A stretch of DNA of 64,000 nt, from NCBI GenBank assembly GCA_017311185.1, contig JAESUZ010001754.1:310001-374000 (forward strand), given 5' to 3'. The notes below the pieces were generated by a model. It was given only the letters and a program-made list of their open reading frames with translations. It was not told the DNA's origin and made no database searches. This DNA is from Proteles cristata cristata (Eukaryota > Chordata > Mammalia > Carnivora > Hyaenidae). Below are positions 22,915-34,570 of this stretch, in pieces. Position 1 is the first letter of the stretch, and every line of letters starts with the position of its first letter. A program made the translations under genes and the position numbers.

Positions 22915-23040
22915 TGAGAGGCCTTATGGTGTAGTGGAAAGGTGGCCTTGCCACTTAGAGCACTCGCATTTGGTCCCTCTTTCTGTGATCCGTTAGCCAC
23001 GTGATCTTGGGCAAGTTGTAGGCTTTTTGACTCATTCAGT
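22915..23040 (+). repeat. MIR SINE 5' half
   Basis: 'ttatggtgtagtggaaaggtgg' followed by 'gccacgtgatcttgggcaagttgtag' is the sense MIR tRNA-related half. Confidence 0.65.
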
Positions 23041-24110
23041 ATTTCCATAGCCCTCAACTTTTACTGAGAGCCTACTAGGTGTGGTGGTTGAACTGGGCAC
23101 CACGATAGAGGGGACACTGATACAGCAGGATTCTCTGTCCCCAAGAACTGATTCCAGGAGGCACCGGGACAAATAATTAACTTGGATGACTCAGAGGTGG
23201 TGATTGCTGGTCTCTTGGAGAAGCCACTATGAGCCAGGCACCGGGCTTAGCGCTTTACATTGAATCCTCAAAAACACACTTTTGTTATTTTCTCCACTTT
23301 TTAAAGGCACGGGAATGGAGACGCAGAGGTAAAGGAACGCATCGAAGGATCCACTGCCAGTGTGATTGAAAGAGCTGAGATCTGACTCCAGGCAGTGGGT
23401 TTCTAGGTGACCCCTGTGTGATATTGTCACAGCAGAGCATGGGACACTGGAGGGTGGACAGAAGCACGCGTAGCTCAGTCTGGGTGGTGGTGGGTTGTCA
23501 GGAAGGCTTCCTGGAAGAAGCCACATCTCAGAGGAGCCCTGAAGGGTAGGTAGAAATTGGCAGATGAAGGGGAGGGGGGAAGAAAGGTGCTAGGGAGAGG
23601 AACAAAGGTTAACCAGAGACAAAGGACGGGGTCCTGAGGCCAAGAGCCTTGGTCTGTCTGAAGGACAGATGGATTGTGTGTGTGCGCGCGCGTGTGTGTG
23701 CGTGTGCAAGTGTGTGTATAACCAGTTGGGAGAGATAGTGGCTGCAGTCGGAGTATTCAAGGCCTCATAAGCCACTTAAGGTATGAATTGAGGAGCAGTG
23801 GGGAGCCCCTGAGGGGTTTTAGGCAAGGAAGACCTGTGACCGGACTTGTATGTTTGGATGTTGTTACTGGCGGCCAAGTGGGGAATGAGCCGAAGCGGCG
23901 ACACGGGAAGCCACCAGCCCCACTGGAGCCACCAGGGCCCCTTGCCCGCATTGCCGTGGCAGGCATCCAGGGGAGAGATGGAGGCGGCCCGGGTGGGGAT
24001 GGGGGCAGTGGGGATGGCGGAAGGGATGGGCATGAAGTCCGCTGAGGTCTGTTTATCTGCCACGTGGGAACAGGGGGCAGTGAATAGATGGAATGAGAAC
24101 TAATAAAATC
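23041..24110 (-). repeat. L2 LINE region with a MIR piece
   Basis: Reverse L2 text at 23045-23200 ('ctgagagcctactaggtgtggtggttg') and at 23490-24030 ('gaaggcttcctggaagaagccacatc', 'gaggggttttaggcaaggaagacctg'). Between them, 23215-23350 is antisense MIR ('atgagccaggcaccgggcttagcgctttacat'). Confidence 0.55.
23675..23720. repeat. (GT)n/(GC)n alternating tract
   Basis: GTGTGTGTGCGCGCGCGTGTGTG-type alternation of about 45 bases. Confidence 0.85.
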
Positions 24111-25599
24111 CATCTGGTGGATTGTAAACCCGGTGCAGAGGTGCAGGCTGACGAGCACAGGCATCCTTTGGGAATGAGACCAGGCATGGGACATGTCGCT
24201 CCTTCCCTACAGACACGCCCAGTCCCTGGACTAGCGGCTGCTCTGAAGCTCCTAGTTGTACCATCTTGGACAAACCACTCCTCCTGCCCCCAAGCTTCTA
24301 TCTCCTTCTGTGAAAAGTGGTGCAAGATTGTTGTAAACACCGAGATGTCGAAAAGTGCTGGACCCCATGCCTGCTGTTTCCCTGCAGAGATAGCGTCTCT
24401 TCCGCTACCTTGTGCACGAAGATGGAGGGGGGCAGCCCCATGGACACTGCCATCTGAGGGATGCTCCTTCCTGCTAGCATCTCACGAATGTGTCCGGTCT
24501 GTTCAGATCCCTCCTGGGAGAGGAAATGCCGGAGTCCTTTTCTGCTTTGCATAATCCACCTGAATTTTCTGACAACTGCTTTCCCCGAAGCCCCTTTGGC
24601 TCATTTTCACTGCGTAGGCACATTCGATTTCATGGCAGAGATCCATGCCGTCTCCGACACTGGCCCAAGCGACGGAAGCGTTTCATGTGATGAGGGTCCG
24701 CGGGCCTGGGGTGCTGCTCAAGCAAGCACACTCTTGTTTCCAAGCCAAACACTCTCCCGCACTTGGAAATCTCCAAGACCCCCAGCGCCTGGCACAAGAA
24801 GGGCGGACGTCTGGACAAGCAGATATCCAGCTGCGTTCAGCGGGACCCAAAGCTTCTCACCTTCACTGCCCTGAGTCTCCAGAACAGCAATTGCCCCTGC
24901 CTCGTTGCTCACCTTTGCTTACAACCCCTTTCCCAGGTGAATCCAGCTCTTTCCTCTTCTTCACCAAAAACAGGGTCTGGATTACTCCAGAGGGACAGCT
25001 GGGAGCCATGGGTAGGGGTGTTCTGGCAGGGCCAGGGCCAGATGAGGTGCCTAGGGTCCAAATCTAAGAGGCACTCGCTTGGGGCCGTGCAGGTACAATG
25101 AGCATCTTCTTCAGTTTCGCACCTCAACCTAGCCTGGTCCTGTGTAGGGCAGGAGATGTCAGGTCGGTACCTGGGCAAGTGTGGTCGTTTTCAGCACTGC
25201 CTCCTAAGGCAGTGAGCTACCTGTCACTGGAGGCATTCAAGCTGAAAGTGGTCGGCTGCCTCTTAGGGATGCTGAAGAGAGCATTTCTTTATGGCTGGGA
25301 GGTGGAGTAGACGATTCTGAGGTACCTTCCACCCCTGGAAGCCAGGATCTAAGAAGCCTTCCCTGATGGTGCATCTCAGAGTTGCCTCTCTTTCCTTCCA
25401 ACTCTGCTTTTACCTCCAAGACCTCTCACCTGGCCGTCAACCACAGGCTGCCTCATGACGGCTCTTGTACAACCGGCCTGTCTTGTTATTTTGGATTTCA
25501 TGAGTTTGTGTGTCATTTTCCTAATGGCATTCCTCAAGCATCAAGTACAGGGATTGAACTGCACACTTTCTCTCACTGGGTGTGGGAGACTCTGATATT
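24111..25599. other. unique intronic sequence
   Basis: No recognised repeat. Open frames of up to 153 codons occur on both strands without splice-site or domain support. Confidence 0.4.
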
Positions 25600-25745
25600 C
25601 ACTGGACATCTTGTGCTAGCACCTCCCATATCATTCGATTCAATCATCATATCAACTGGTCGAGTAGGTTCTATTAACGAGCCCATTCTACAGACGAGGA
25701 GCTAGAGGTTCGCAAGGCTTGCTAAATAGTAACTACTGGTAGATA
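25600..25745 (-). repeat. MIR SINE fragment
   Basis: 'cgagtaggttctattaacgagcccattctacagacgaggagctagaggttcgcaaggcttgc' is antisense MIR. Confidence 0.7.
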
Positions 25746-25789
25746 TTACCTATTTTCATAGAAACTCAGGACTGATGCTGTCAGAAACC

Positions 25790-25975
25790 TGGGGGTGGGT
25801 AGCCTTGGGCAAGTTGCTTAACCACTTTGGGCCTCAGTTTCCTTTCTGTAAAACGGGATAATGAACATGATCTATTCCAGAGTTTCTTGTGTGGGTTAAA
25901 TAAGTTTAATGCACACGTAAGGCTCTTAGAACAGTGCGGGTTGTGAGCTGTTGGTACACGTGATCTATAGTAATT
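25790..25975 (+). repeat. MIR SINE relic
   Basis: 'ccttgggcaagttgcttaaccactttgggcctcagtttcctttctgtaaaacgggata', 'ggctcttagaacagtgcggg'. Confidence 0.8.
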
Positions 25976-27654
25976 GTCATCACAGGGCTGATGGGTCTTA
26001 ACACGTCTGGAAAAAGGAATGATTGCAACTCAAGCCTTAGTATCAACAGGTGTTTAAAAAGACCTGGGCTGGCCACCTAGGTGGGAGCTTCTGATTCCTC
26101 AGAAATGTCTGCTCCCCAGAAGAGAGAATTCTGCCCAGGAGACATTTGTAGAAAGGGAAAGATGAGTCTCCCAGGAGTCTGACTGGCAGGGATCAGTCCG
26201 CTAGAATTTGGTCACCTTTGGGGAAAGTCCAAAGAGAGTTAGGTCTCCAGCTGCAAGGCTGAGGACAAGATTTGGTCTTTAACCATTGAGTCACCAATCG
26301 ATGAAAACACCTCTCCAGCCTTCTCTGTGCTAGACACTCTGCTAGGGAAGCAAGTAGGGATGAAAACACTAGACTCCACTCTGAAGCCTTTAGAGTCTGG
26401 GGGAGGGGTTGGGAGGAAGATAGGGGTGGGACCCTCCGCGAGCTCCGGCCCCCCCAGAGCCAGCCTGTGCTCAGAGAAGAGTAGCCGAGAAGGCCGCCGG
26501 ACAGCCTTCCTTCTCTCCACCGCAATCCCCAGGAGAAAAGGGCTTCTGGAAGGCTGAGGAAAATTACTGAGACAAGTCGCAGCTGATCCAGACAGCTCAG
26601 CGAGGCTGGTGATCAGGAGGGAGGCAGGTGTGTCGAAGAGCCGGAGGCAAGCTCGGGGCAGGGGAGCACCAAGGACCCGGCCAAGGCGGAGGAAGAGAGG
26701 GCTCTGGAAAGACCTGGCTGTCGCCCGTTGGCTGCTGAGAACGGGACTTTGGTTGCTGTGCGAAAGGCAAACGATGTTTTCCCTTCTGTCACTTAAAACA
26801 ATGTGCTGTTGTGACACTCCGGAATCTGAAGATAAATGTTTAATAAAAGGATTCAATTTGAGATGATGTCAGAACTTAATTAGATCTGCAACGCACAGAG
26901 GCCTTTCAGTTAGGAGCTCCTTCGGGGTCTGGTGTGTGTGGCTCTCTGGCGCCGCCGAGGGGCTGCGTGGGCCTGGTGGGATGGCACCTCCCAGCCTCCA
27001 GGCCTGCGGGCTGCATGCAGATCAGTGTTCAGAGATGCTGCGTTTGGCATCTTTGGAAGAGGTGCTTCAGAGTCCAGGCCATTCTGTGCCGGGGAATCTG
27101 CATTTGCCGGATTGGGGTTGCAGCATGTGACTGTAGAAAGGTACAGATGAACTTGACCTACCTCAGGTTTAAGGCCAGGCCCCTGAGTCAAGGGAGGGAG
27201 GACTCCTCAGATGGGGCCAAATCTGCACAGGGGAACTGTCGTTGAGCCCACCTGGCCGTTGAAGGTCAAGGCTGCTGGACATTGGTAAAGAGTCATGGTC
27301 TTGGTCCCAGCCTGGGCTGACATTCCGCAGGTATGTCTTGATACAGCCGCGCTGGCTGTCAAATATCGGTCAGTAAGATGACTGCAGTCCAAGCACCCCC
27401 AAATTTGCCCTCTCTTTCTGCCCTGGTCACAGGAGCACCTCCTCCAGGACCTTCTGGACACCCCTCCCCCATTGGCCACCCCAGCAAATAAAGGGTTGGA
27501 GCCTGACACGCAAGGTCTCTAGGATGCCATCTCATTATAGCCACTGTCCATTCTGCCTGGTCTGGCTGCCAGGCATTCGCAGATGTGAACTATGCTGACT
27601 ATGACCCCAATTCCAACCCGTAAAAATGATAGCAGTCTGGGCGGCAGGACGTGA
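25976..27654. other. unique intronic sequence with a candidate conserved part
   Basis: No repeat recognised. 26750-26900 is AT-rich and looks preserved. The longest open frame (205 codons, minus, 26239-26856) lacks any known domain. Confidence 0.4.
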
Positions 27655-27840
27655 TAGACCTAAGGGTGTAAGCTTTGGAGTCAGACCCCCGCCCTTGAGT
27701 TTAAGGGCCTTGGCACTGCCTGCCATGAGCTGTGTGAAAACTCCTAGCCTCCTCTGTAAATGGAGTTTATAACACGTATGTCAAAATGTTGTGAAGATCA
27801 AAGAACGTAAATAATGTGGGTGGTTCCAGGGTATAATGGT
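27655..27840 (+). repeat. MIR SINE relic
   Basis: 'gtgtaagctttggagtcagacc', 'gagctgtgtgaaaactcctagcctcctctgtaaatgga', 'gttgtgaagatcaaagaacgtaaat'. Confidence 0.7.
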
Positions 27841-27914
27841 TGGCACTTCAGATCCAGACTCCAGCAATCCAAGTTCAAGTATCAGCGGGGTGTTTTCAAA
27901 GGGTGTAGAATGTA

Positions 27915-28195
27915 GAATTGAAGAGTATAATATCCGGAGCAGACTGTCTAGGTTCAGATCCTTGCTCTGACACTGTTAGCCATGGCCTTGGGCGAGAAAT
28001 GTCATGTCTGACTGTCTCAGTTGCCTTATCTGGTAAAGGAGATAATAAATATCTCCTGGGTGGTTGGAAGCATAAATACGCTGATAGACTTAGGAGATTT
28101 TCTAGTGCAGGGTAGGAATCCAATATGTGTTAGCTGTTCCTATTTCATTATTATGGAGCGTGCCTGGCACATAGTAGGTGCTTAATAAATGGTAG
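27915..28195 (+). repeat. MIR SINE, near full length
   Basis: 'ggttcagatccttgctctgacactgttagcc', 'tctcagttgccttatctggtaaaggagataataa', ending 'cctggcacatagtaggtgcttaataaatggt'. Confidence 0.8.
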
Positions 28196-28382
28196 TGGTG
28201 GTGTTTCTTCCCTCATCCTGCCACGCCAGCTGGCCAGCATCTGCCTGGTTGTATCCTCTGCCAAGAACACGCACGTCCAAAGAACGCCCTCCTCGTGTTT
28301 CCTCAATCTTCGTCTCCCCAAATGTGCCGCGTTTGCCACTTCCTGGCTATACCACCCCCTAGTAGGCGACCAGTACATTTTA

Positions 28383-28595
28383 TTTATTTTTATTTGAAAA
28401 AATATTTATTTTGAGAGAAAGAGAGAACGCACGCACAAGTGCTTGTGAGAGCAGGGAAGGGGCAGAGGGAAAGGGAGAGAGAGAATTCCAAGCAGGCTCG
28501 GTGCTGTCAGCACAGAGCCCGATGTGTGAGATCATGACCTGAGCTGAGATCAAGAGGCGGATGCTTAACCGACTGAGCCACCCAGGCGTCCCCAC
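28383..28595 (-). mobile_element. carnivore SINE, subtype B
   Basis: Flanked by CCAGTACATTTTA (28370-28382) and CCAATACGTTTTA (28596-28608), 11 of 13 identical. The middle is shortened around the B box. Confidence 0.88.
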
Positions 28596-28624
28596 CCAAT
28601 ACGTTTTAAGTCAGTGAATGAATA

Positions 28625-28850
28625 GGGGCGCCTGGGTGCCTTAGTCGGTTAAGCGTCCGACTTTTGCTTAGGTCATGATCTCGTGGTTCATGGGTTCGAG
28701 CCCCACGTCGGGCTCTGTGCTGACTGCCAGCTCAGAGCCTGGAGCCTGTTTCAGAGTCTGTGACTCCCTCTCTCTCTGACCCTCCCCCTGCTCACGCTGT
28801 CTGTCTCTCTCTCTCTCCTAGAAATAAATAAAACATTAAAAAAAAAAAAG
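28625..28850 (+). mobile_element. young carnivore SINE, subtype A
   Basis: Flanked by identical CAGTGAATGAAT at 28612-28623 and 28852-28863. Head-to-head with the previous SINE, about 30 bases apart. Confidence 0.95.
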
Positions 28851-28863
28851 ACAGTGAATGAAT

Positions 28864-29589
28864 GAGGGGGACCCGGACTAAGGATGCCATTTGTCCCAAG
28901 CTTGGAAGAGGTTGCTTGTCACCAGTGGTTTACCAGCTGTACACGTCATCAGTTTGACATGCCCTTTTCCATCAGTGCTGCAATTTCCAAACGCCAGCCC
29001 AAGAGATGCTAGAGGGGACGCCCCGTAATGAGGTTCCATTGCCAAATAAGTTTGGGAAACTCTGGATCAAATGAGGTTAAATGGGTTTCCTTACCACCAG
29101 GCTTTTCAGAGCCTTTGCTCTGCTAATCGCATCATCAGACCCTGATGTGAGACTATAGTGCACGACGCTCTAAACATTCAGTCCCTATAGACAGCACATG
29201 AACATGGATGTGCATGTGTATTTCATCTGGCAGGTCCGGGTTCCTCAGATCATCCTTTGGGAAACACTGCACTAAACGAATCCTGGATTTTTCTACCTGT
29301 CCTTTCATGGAGAGCAGAAGATAATGACAAAGTAGGGTACAAAGATTTCCAATACCTTTTTGTCCCCTTGCATGCTAGCCTGGGAAGATTTTTACAGGTG
29401 ACTTCGTGCCTCTGCCGGGCCCTGTGGGCATCACTTGACCCAGCCCAGCACTCCGGCCTCCTGGGGTACCCTTTCCCCTTGGCACCCGGGACAGCCCTGT
29501 TACTGTTTTCTTCCTGCTCATTTTCAGACTCCTTTGCAAGCTCCTCTTCCTCTGATTATCTTGTAAATTTGGTATTTTTCATTCTATAG
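28864..29589. other. intronic sequence, possibly an old hAT relic in part
   Basis: 28985-29275 ('caaataagtttgggaaactctgg' ... 'cctttgggaaacactgcac') hints at an old DNA transposon, but I cannot assign it. Confidence 0.3.
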
Positions 29590-30720
29590 AAATGCCTTGC
29601 AGAACCTCACCTGTGGCTTTGGTTTTCATCCTTGCAGTGAGGACCCGAGAATCTTTATCTCTATCCTACACCTGTCTCTTACTCCTGACTTCATGGTGCA
29701 CTGGTGTCCCCCATAAATATCCCCCAGACACATGGACCTCACCCCGAACTTACTGTTTTCCCCACAGACCCTTTCCCCAGCGGCTCTCCCTTCACACGCC
29801 CGGCCTTCATCCAGTTGCTTTCCCAAGCTGCAAAACTGGGGGTCGTCCTTCATTTTGACCTCTCCATCCCCTCTCTGGTCTAACTGCCAGTTCTGTAACA
29901 GGTCGGGGATCACCCACACCTTAGTCCAGCCCACCTCAAACTTCCGCTGCATTATTAGAACACCTCTAAGCCCCAACCGCCTTCCCAGACCCTCTCTTAC
30001 CCACTTCCAAGCTGTTCCCACTCTGTGGCCACTGTGCTTTGCAAAAGGCAAACACCTGGGCTTCCACTTCTCAGCTCAAAGACCCCTAGTGCCCCCCTCA
30101 TTCCTCCAGGATGGGGTCCGCACTCTCTGCAAAGGTCTGCAGCAGCCACTGCAATTTGCTGCTCCTTAGCTCATGGCTCTTCAGAATCTAGTCGCCAGCC
30201 ATCCTGAGCTGTCTGGACTGCCACTACCCACCAATTTATTTTTGAGGAGGGAGGAGGGGCAGAGAGAGAGGGAGACACAGAATCCCAAGCAGGCTCTGAG
30301 CTGTCAGCACAAACCCAACGCGGGGCTCGAACCCATGAACTGCAAGACCATGACCTGAGCCAAAGTTGGACACGTAACTGACCGAGCCACGCAGGCACCC
30401 CCTATCTTGGACTCTCTAACTCACCTTCTGCCTGGCCTCCCTTTGCCACTCCCCTGTCTCTCCCTCCTCTCTCTCTACCCTCCCCCGTTCCCATGCCTCC
30501 AATTCATGCTTCAGCTCTCAGCTCACCCTTAATTTCCTCTAGGAAGGCTTCCTTGAAGTCTACTCTTTCCCCCAGGCCCCTCCTGCATTCCACCCAGCCC
30601 AGCACTCCATGCTGGTCCATTTTGTAACACTTCCCGCACCACCTGAGATGGCCGATTGGCCTGTGTCCTTGCCCACCCCTTCCACGGCAGTGCAGACTGC
30701 TGCATTTAGTGTCATGTCCA
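29590..30720 (+). repeat. L2 LINE, long 3' region split by a SINE
   Basis: Sense L2 landmarks: 'gttgctttcccaagctgcaaaactgggggtcgtcctt', 'caggtcggggatcacccacacc', then after the SINE 'catgcttcagctctcagctcacccttaatttcctctaggaaggcttccttgaag'. No coding frame is intact. Confidence 0.6.
30232..30402 (-). mobile_element. carnivore SINE, tail-shortened, subtype B
   Basis: 'ggggcagagagagagggagacacagaatcccaag' through 'gagccacgcaggcacccc'. Inserted in L2. Confidence 0.85.
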
Positions 30721-31099
30721 TGGGCAAAAGATAGCCTGTCTACCTTCTGCATCTCCAGATGTGCACGCGCACCTTCTCGCCCTTGCCAGAAAGCGGGTGG
30801 GGCGGAGAGCGACAGGTAGCCTGATCCCAGGTCCCCAGGAGGTTTTGCTGGGCTAGAGGAGCTTGGGAAAGCTTGTGGAGGAGAGAGATTGCAACGATGG
30901 AGTCAGTGGGGTCAGTGGACTCAGGGGGGATTTCCTGTGGCTGGCAGCAACCCATTTGCCCATCGCCAGCTGTGATGGAGCCTGGGGGCAGAACGGGTCT
31001 CTCCTTCTGCAGCTTCTCTTGAGCAGGGCCAGACGGGTGGCAGGGCCTTTGTCACCAGGCAAGGTGACTCAGTTTACTTCCTGCCTTCCTCACTAGAGG
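30721..31099. other. unique intronic sequence
   Basis: Nothing recognised. Confidence 0.4.
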
Positions 31100-31215
31100 A
31101 CGCCCGGCTTCAGAGTAGGGACTCTGCATGTTTTATTCATGATGTGTCCCTGCGGCCCAGCAAGGGGCTTGGCTTTCAGCAGGTGCTCAGGGAACATCTG
31201 GGGAATGAATGAATG
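31100..31215 (+). repeat. L2 LINE 3' tip
   Basis: 'agagtagggactctgcatgttttattcatgatg' and 'cagcaggtgctcagggaacatctggggaatgaatgaatg'. Confidence 0.65.
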
Positions 31216-31509
31216 GGACGCGTGTGCTCACAGCCATATGCCCGCTACAGCACGTGAGAGTCCCCGTCTGACTGTTCAGGAGGGAAAGTGTGTGCACAGG
31301 AAGGTTGGCAGTGATTGGTTGGAGTCTCACACAGAGCAGGCCGGTGAGCACACTGCACGAATTGTTGCCTGCTGTATACATTTTGTGCATCTCATGGGTA
31401 CCATGTCCCCAGGACCCCAACTGGTTTAGTCTGGATTGAGTACTGCCCTCCACTGCCACTCTGCCCCATTCACTCGGCTCCGACCACCCCCGGCTGCCCA
31501 TGTGTGTGT

Positions 31510-31800
31510 AACCGCACCATGCAGGCTTCTGCCTCAGGGCCCTTGCCCTCCATCCACATGGCTGCCTCTCTTACTTCAGATCTCTGAACAAAAGCTGTGA
31601 CCACCACCTTCTACTCCCTTGGCTGAATTTATTTCCCTTCTTATTTAATCACTAGCTGATGTCTGATCGCCTTCTTATGGATTATGCGTTTACTCTTCAT
31701 CTCTCTCTCTCCGGAATGGAAGATGCATGAGGACAGGGCTTTACTTTGCTCATTTTGTAAGCAGGTGCTCAATAAACACTTGTGGGTCATGTGAATAAAT
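31510..31800 (+). repeat. L2 LINE 3' end
   Basis: 'cttctgcctcagggcccttgcc', 'ggaatggaagatgcatgaggacagggctttactttgctca', 'caggtgctcaataaacacttgtggg'. Confidence 0.75.
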
Positions 31801-31832
31801 CTTTCATGCACTGATTTAGCCTTCTACTTTCT

Positions 31833-31891
31833 TTAAAAAATTTTTTTAATGTTTATTTATTTTTGAGAGAGAAAGTGTGTGTCAGGGGAGG

Positions 31892-31938
<47 letters not shown>

Positions 31939-32075
31939 AGACACAGAATCAGAAGCAGGCTCCAGGCTCTGAGCTGTCAGCACAGAGCCCCACACAGGGC
32001 TCCAACTCACAAACAGGAAGATCATGACCTGAGCCAAAGTCAAACACCCAACCAACTGAGCCACCCTGGCTCCCC
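31833..32075 (-). mobile_element. carnivore SINE, subtype B, with expanded GA tract
   Basis: Flanked by TAGCCTTCTACTTTCT (31817-31832) and TAGCCTTCTGTGTTCT (32076-32091), 13 of 16 identical. Its GA stretch (about 31896-31931) is a pure microsatellite. Confidence 0.9.
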
Positions 32076-32105
32076 TAGCCTTCTGTGTTCTAAAGAAACA
32101 ATGTC

Positions 32106-32324
32106 GGGGCACCTGAGTGGCTCAGTTGGTTGAGCGTCTGACTTCGGCTCAGGTCGTGATCTCATGGTTTGTGGGTTCGGGCCCCACATTGGGCTCTGTG
32201 CTGATGGCTAGCTCAGAGCCTGGAGCCTGTTTTGGATTCTGTGTCTCCCTCTCTCTCTGACCCTCCCCTGCTCAATCTATTTCTCTCTCAAAAAATAAAT
32301 AAGACATTAAAAAATTTAAAAAAA
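32106..32324 (+). mobile_element. carnivore SINE, subtype B
   Basis: Flanked by TAAAGAAACAATGTC (32091-32105) and TAAAGAAACAGTGTC (32325-32339). Head-to-head with the previous SINE, 30 bases apart. Confidence 0.93.
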
Positions 32325-32376
32325 TAAAGAAACAGTGTCACTGTAGAAATCAGTTTAAAAAAAGAAAAAAAGACTT

Positions 32377-32566
32377 GGTGCACCTGGGTGGCTCAGTCAG
32401 TTGAGCACCTGACTTAGGCTCAGGTCCTGATCTCGCGTGAGTTCGGGCCCCATATTGGGCTCTATGCATCGGTCTGTCAGCGAAGAGCCCACTTCTGATC
32501 CTCTGTCCCCCTTTCTCTACCCCTCCCCTGCTTGCACTCTTCCAAAACTAAATAAATATATATATA
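32377..32566 (+). mobile_element. carnivore SINE, diverged subtype B
   Basis: Starts GGTGCACCTGGGTGGCTC and ends ACTAAATAAATATATATAT. AAAAAAGACTT flanks it at 32366-32376 and 32567-32577. Confidence 0.85.
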
Positions 32567-32754
32567 AAAAAGACTTTCCTGGCACACTGCATTTAAAAGT
32601 AAGAAGATGTATTTACTCATTCTCCTACTGATTCCTCACCGCTACCAAGGCGGCTGATAGAATTTCCATTTCCCATTGCCCTCACCCAGGGCTCAGAAAA
32701 ATAGTCTGCTGCCCTAAGCCTCCAAAGCGGCTATCTCTTGAATGCCAATATCCT

Positions 32755-32915
32755 TGAATAACTTAAATACTTGCCTTGGTTTCCCCATCACTGATAGGGA
32801 GATCGGAAAAGTACCTGCCTCACAGATTGTTTGTGGAGGAGCCAATTTGTTAAGTGCTCAGAGAAGACTGGCACATACTACGAACCCTTTAAATGCAGTT
32901 ATTACTGTTGGGTCG
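32755..32915 (+). repeat. MIR SINE fragment
   Basis: 'ccttggtttccccatcactgatagggagatcgg' and 'gtacctgcctcacagattgtttgtggagg'. Confidence 0.65.
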
Positions 32916-32979
32916 TTCTAATACTGAATTTTTGTTGAAATTCCTTCCCTGCCCAGGAGAATTCCATCCTTGAATTTCT

Positions 32980-33209
32980 TTCTTTCTTTCTTCCTTTTTT
33001 TAATGTTTTATTTATTTCTAGGAGAGAGAGAGAGACAGCGTGAGCAGGGGAGGGTCAGAGAGAGAGGGAGCCACAGACTCTGAAACAGGCTCCAGGCTCT
33101 GAGCTGGCAGTCAGCACAGAGCCCGATGTGGGGCTTGAACCCACGAACCACGAGATCATGACCTAAGCGAAAGTCGGACGCCTAACCGACTAAGCCCCCC
33201 AGGCACCCC
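32980..33209 (-). mobile_element. young carnivore SINE, subtype A
   Basis: Perfect 16-bp duplication CCATCCTTGAATTTCT at 32964-32979 and 33210-33225. Confidence 0.95.
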
Positions 33210-33225
33210 CCATCCTTGAATTTCT

Positions 33226-33569
33226 GATGTATTTTTCATGCAGTTGGATTGGAGGTTTATATTAAATAGTTGTCTATTACTGTTGAGTTTTAGCCTGGTG
33301 AGGCTGCACCATAGGGAAGTAGGGCCTTAGGATCCAGTAGATGTTACTGTTTCTAATTGTTTGTGTCATTCTGTCTTCCCAGTGAGTCCCCGAAAGGTGA
33401 GAGAGAGGTATTACTACTAGACATCTGGATGAAGCATTATGGCCTTTCCTTTTCTCCTGTAGATTGGCAATCCATCAGGGATTGATTCTGTCTGTATGGT
33501 GTGAGGTACGGGGTGACACCCACGTTGTCCCCATATGGATATCCAGTTGGCTCGGCCCCATTTGTCTTG
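33226..33569. other. unique intronic sequence
   Basis: Nothing recognised. Confidence 0.35.
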
Positions 33570-33765
33570 CTAGTTTGACTTCCTCCCTGGCTTATCATCT
33601 CCCCTCTCAGGACCCATTTGAGCCTCCCCTGTTCTTCAAGGCACAACTAAAATCCCTCCTCCTTCATGAAGTCTTTCCTGACCAGTTTCATTATTCAGTT
33701 ATTGCATCATGGCTTACTCTTTTCCTACTCTTCTTCATATTCTGTGTATTTTATTTTATACTCTT
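33570..33765 (+). repeat. L2 LINE 3' fragment
   Basis: 'gttcttcaaggcacaactaaaatccctcctccttcatgaagtctttcctgacca' is a well-known L2 sense block. Confidence 0.75.
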
Positions 33766-34080
33766 TTCAGGCATTGCACAGGCATCGGGAATGCTAAGCA
33801 CTGGGGAGAGAGTGCATGAATTAGGGGCCATCCCTGCACTCAGGACATTCACAGGCTCATGGGGGACGCAGACGTTGGGCAGGTTATGGTGCATGTGGAG
33901 GGTCCAGGAAGGAGAGAGGCTCTGAGAATCCTGGAGTTGTGTTACTAGGACCTAAGCCGAGGTGAGCTTCCAGTGAAGTCCTCCCTGAGGAAGCCACATT
34001 GAGGTGGAGATCTGTACGATGACCAGGAACTAGCTAGGCTGAGGACAGGGAAGTCTGGAGACTGAGGTTTCCCCATCGTC
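33766..34080 (-). repeat. L2 LINE 3' fragment, opposite strand
   Basis: 'ggcatcgggaatgctaagcactggggagaga', 'ggggccatccctgcactcaggacattcacaggctcatggggg'. Confidence 0.55.
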
Positions 34081-34324
34081 TAGTCCTTTAGAGCACTGGG
34101 ATATTTATTACTCTCTCTTTGTGTTTTCATGCCTTATCTACCTGTCTGGATGGGTGTTCCTGGGGAGCTAGGAGCAGAAACTATTTTTTAAAAAATTATT
34201 ACAGAGCCTAGCACAGGGCTGAAAGCAACATAGTTACTCACTGTAAGTTCCCTGATGGTGGGTAGAGTTATTATACTATGTTTCACACTGAAAATTCTCT
34301 AATGTGGACAATTGCTCAAAGGAG

Positions 34325-34560
34325 GGACTTGAGGGAGAGGAAGTGCATGGGCTTTGGAAAGCAAATGGATCTGCTCTGAACTTTGTCTTTGTCACTTACC
34401 AGCTAGTTCCTGTTGAGCCACTTACCCCATCCATTTAAGTCTTAGTTTCCTCATCCAAAAACAGATGTAGAATCCCATCTACCTCATAGCCTTATTATAG
34501 AGCTAAGCGGAAGAAATCTAGGTAAAATCCCAACCCCTTGGCACTGAGTAGGTGTTCAAT
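34325..34560 (+). repeat. MIR SINE relic
   Basis: 'gtcacttaccagctagttcc', 'ttagtttcctcatccaaaaacagatgtagaa', ending 'ggcactgagtaggtgttcaataaaac'. Confidence 0.78.
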
Positions 34561-34570
34561 AAAACACCAT

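Noticed and set aside
26239..26856. 205-codon open frame on the minus strand
   Set aside because: No recognisable domain; overlapping frames on both strands are open over the same CpG-containing sequence, which points to composition.
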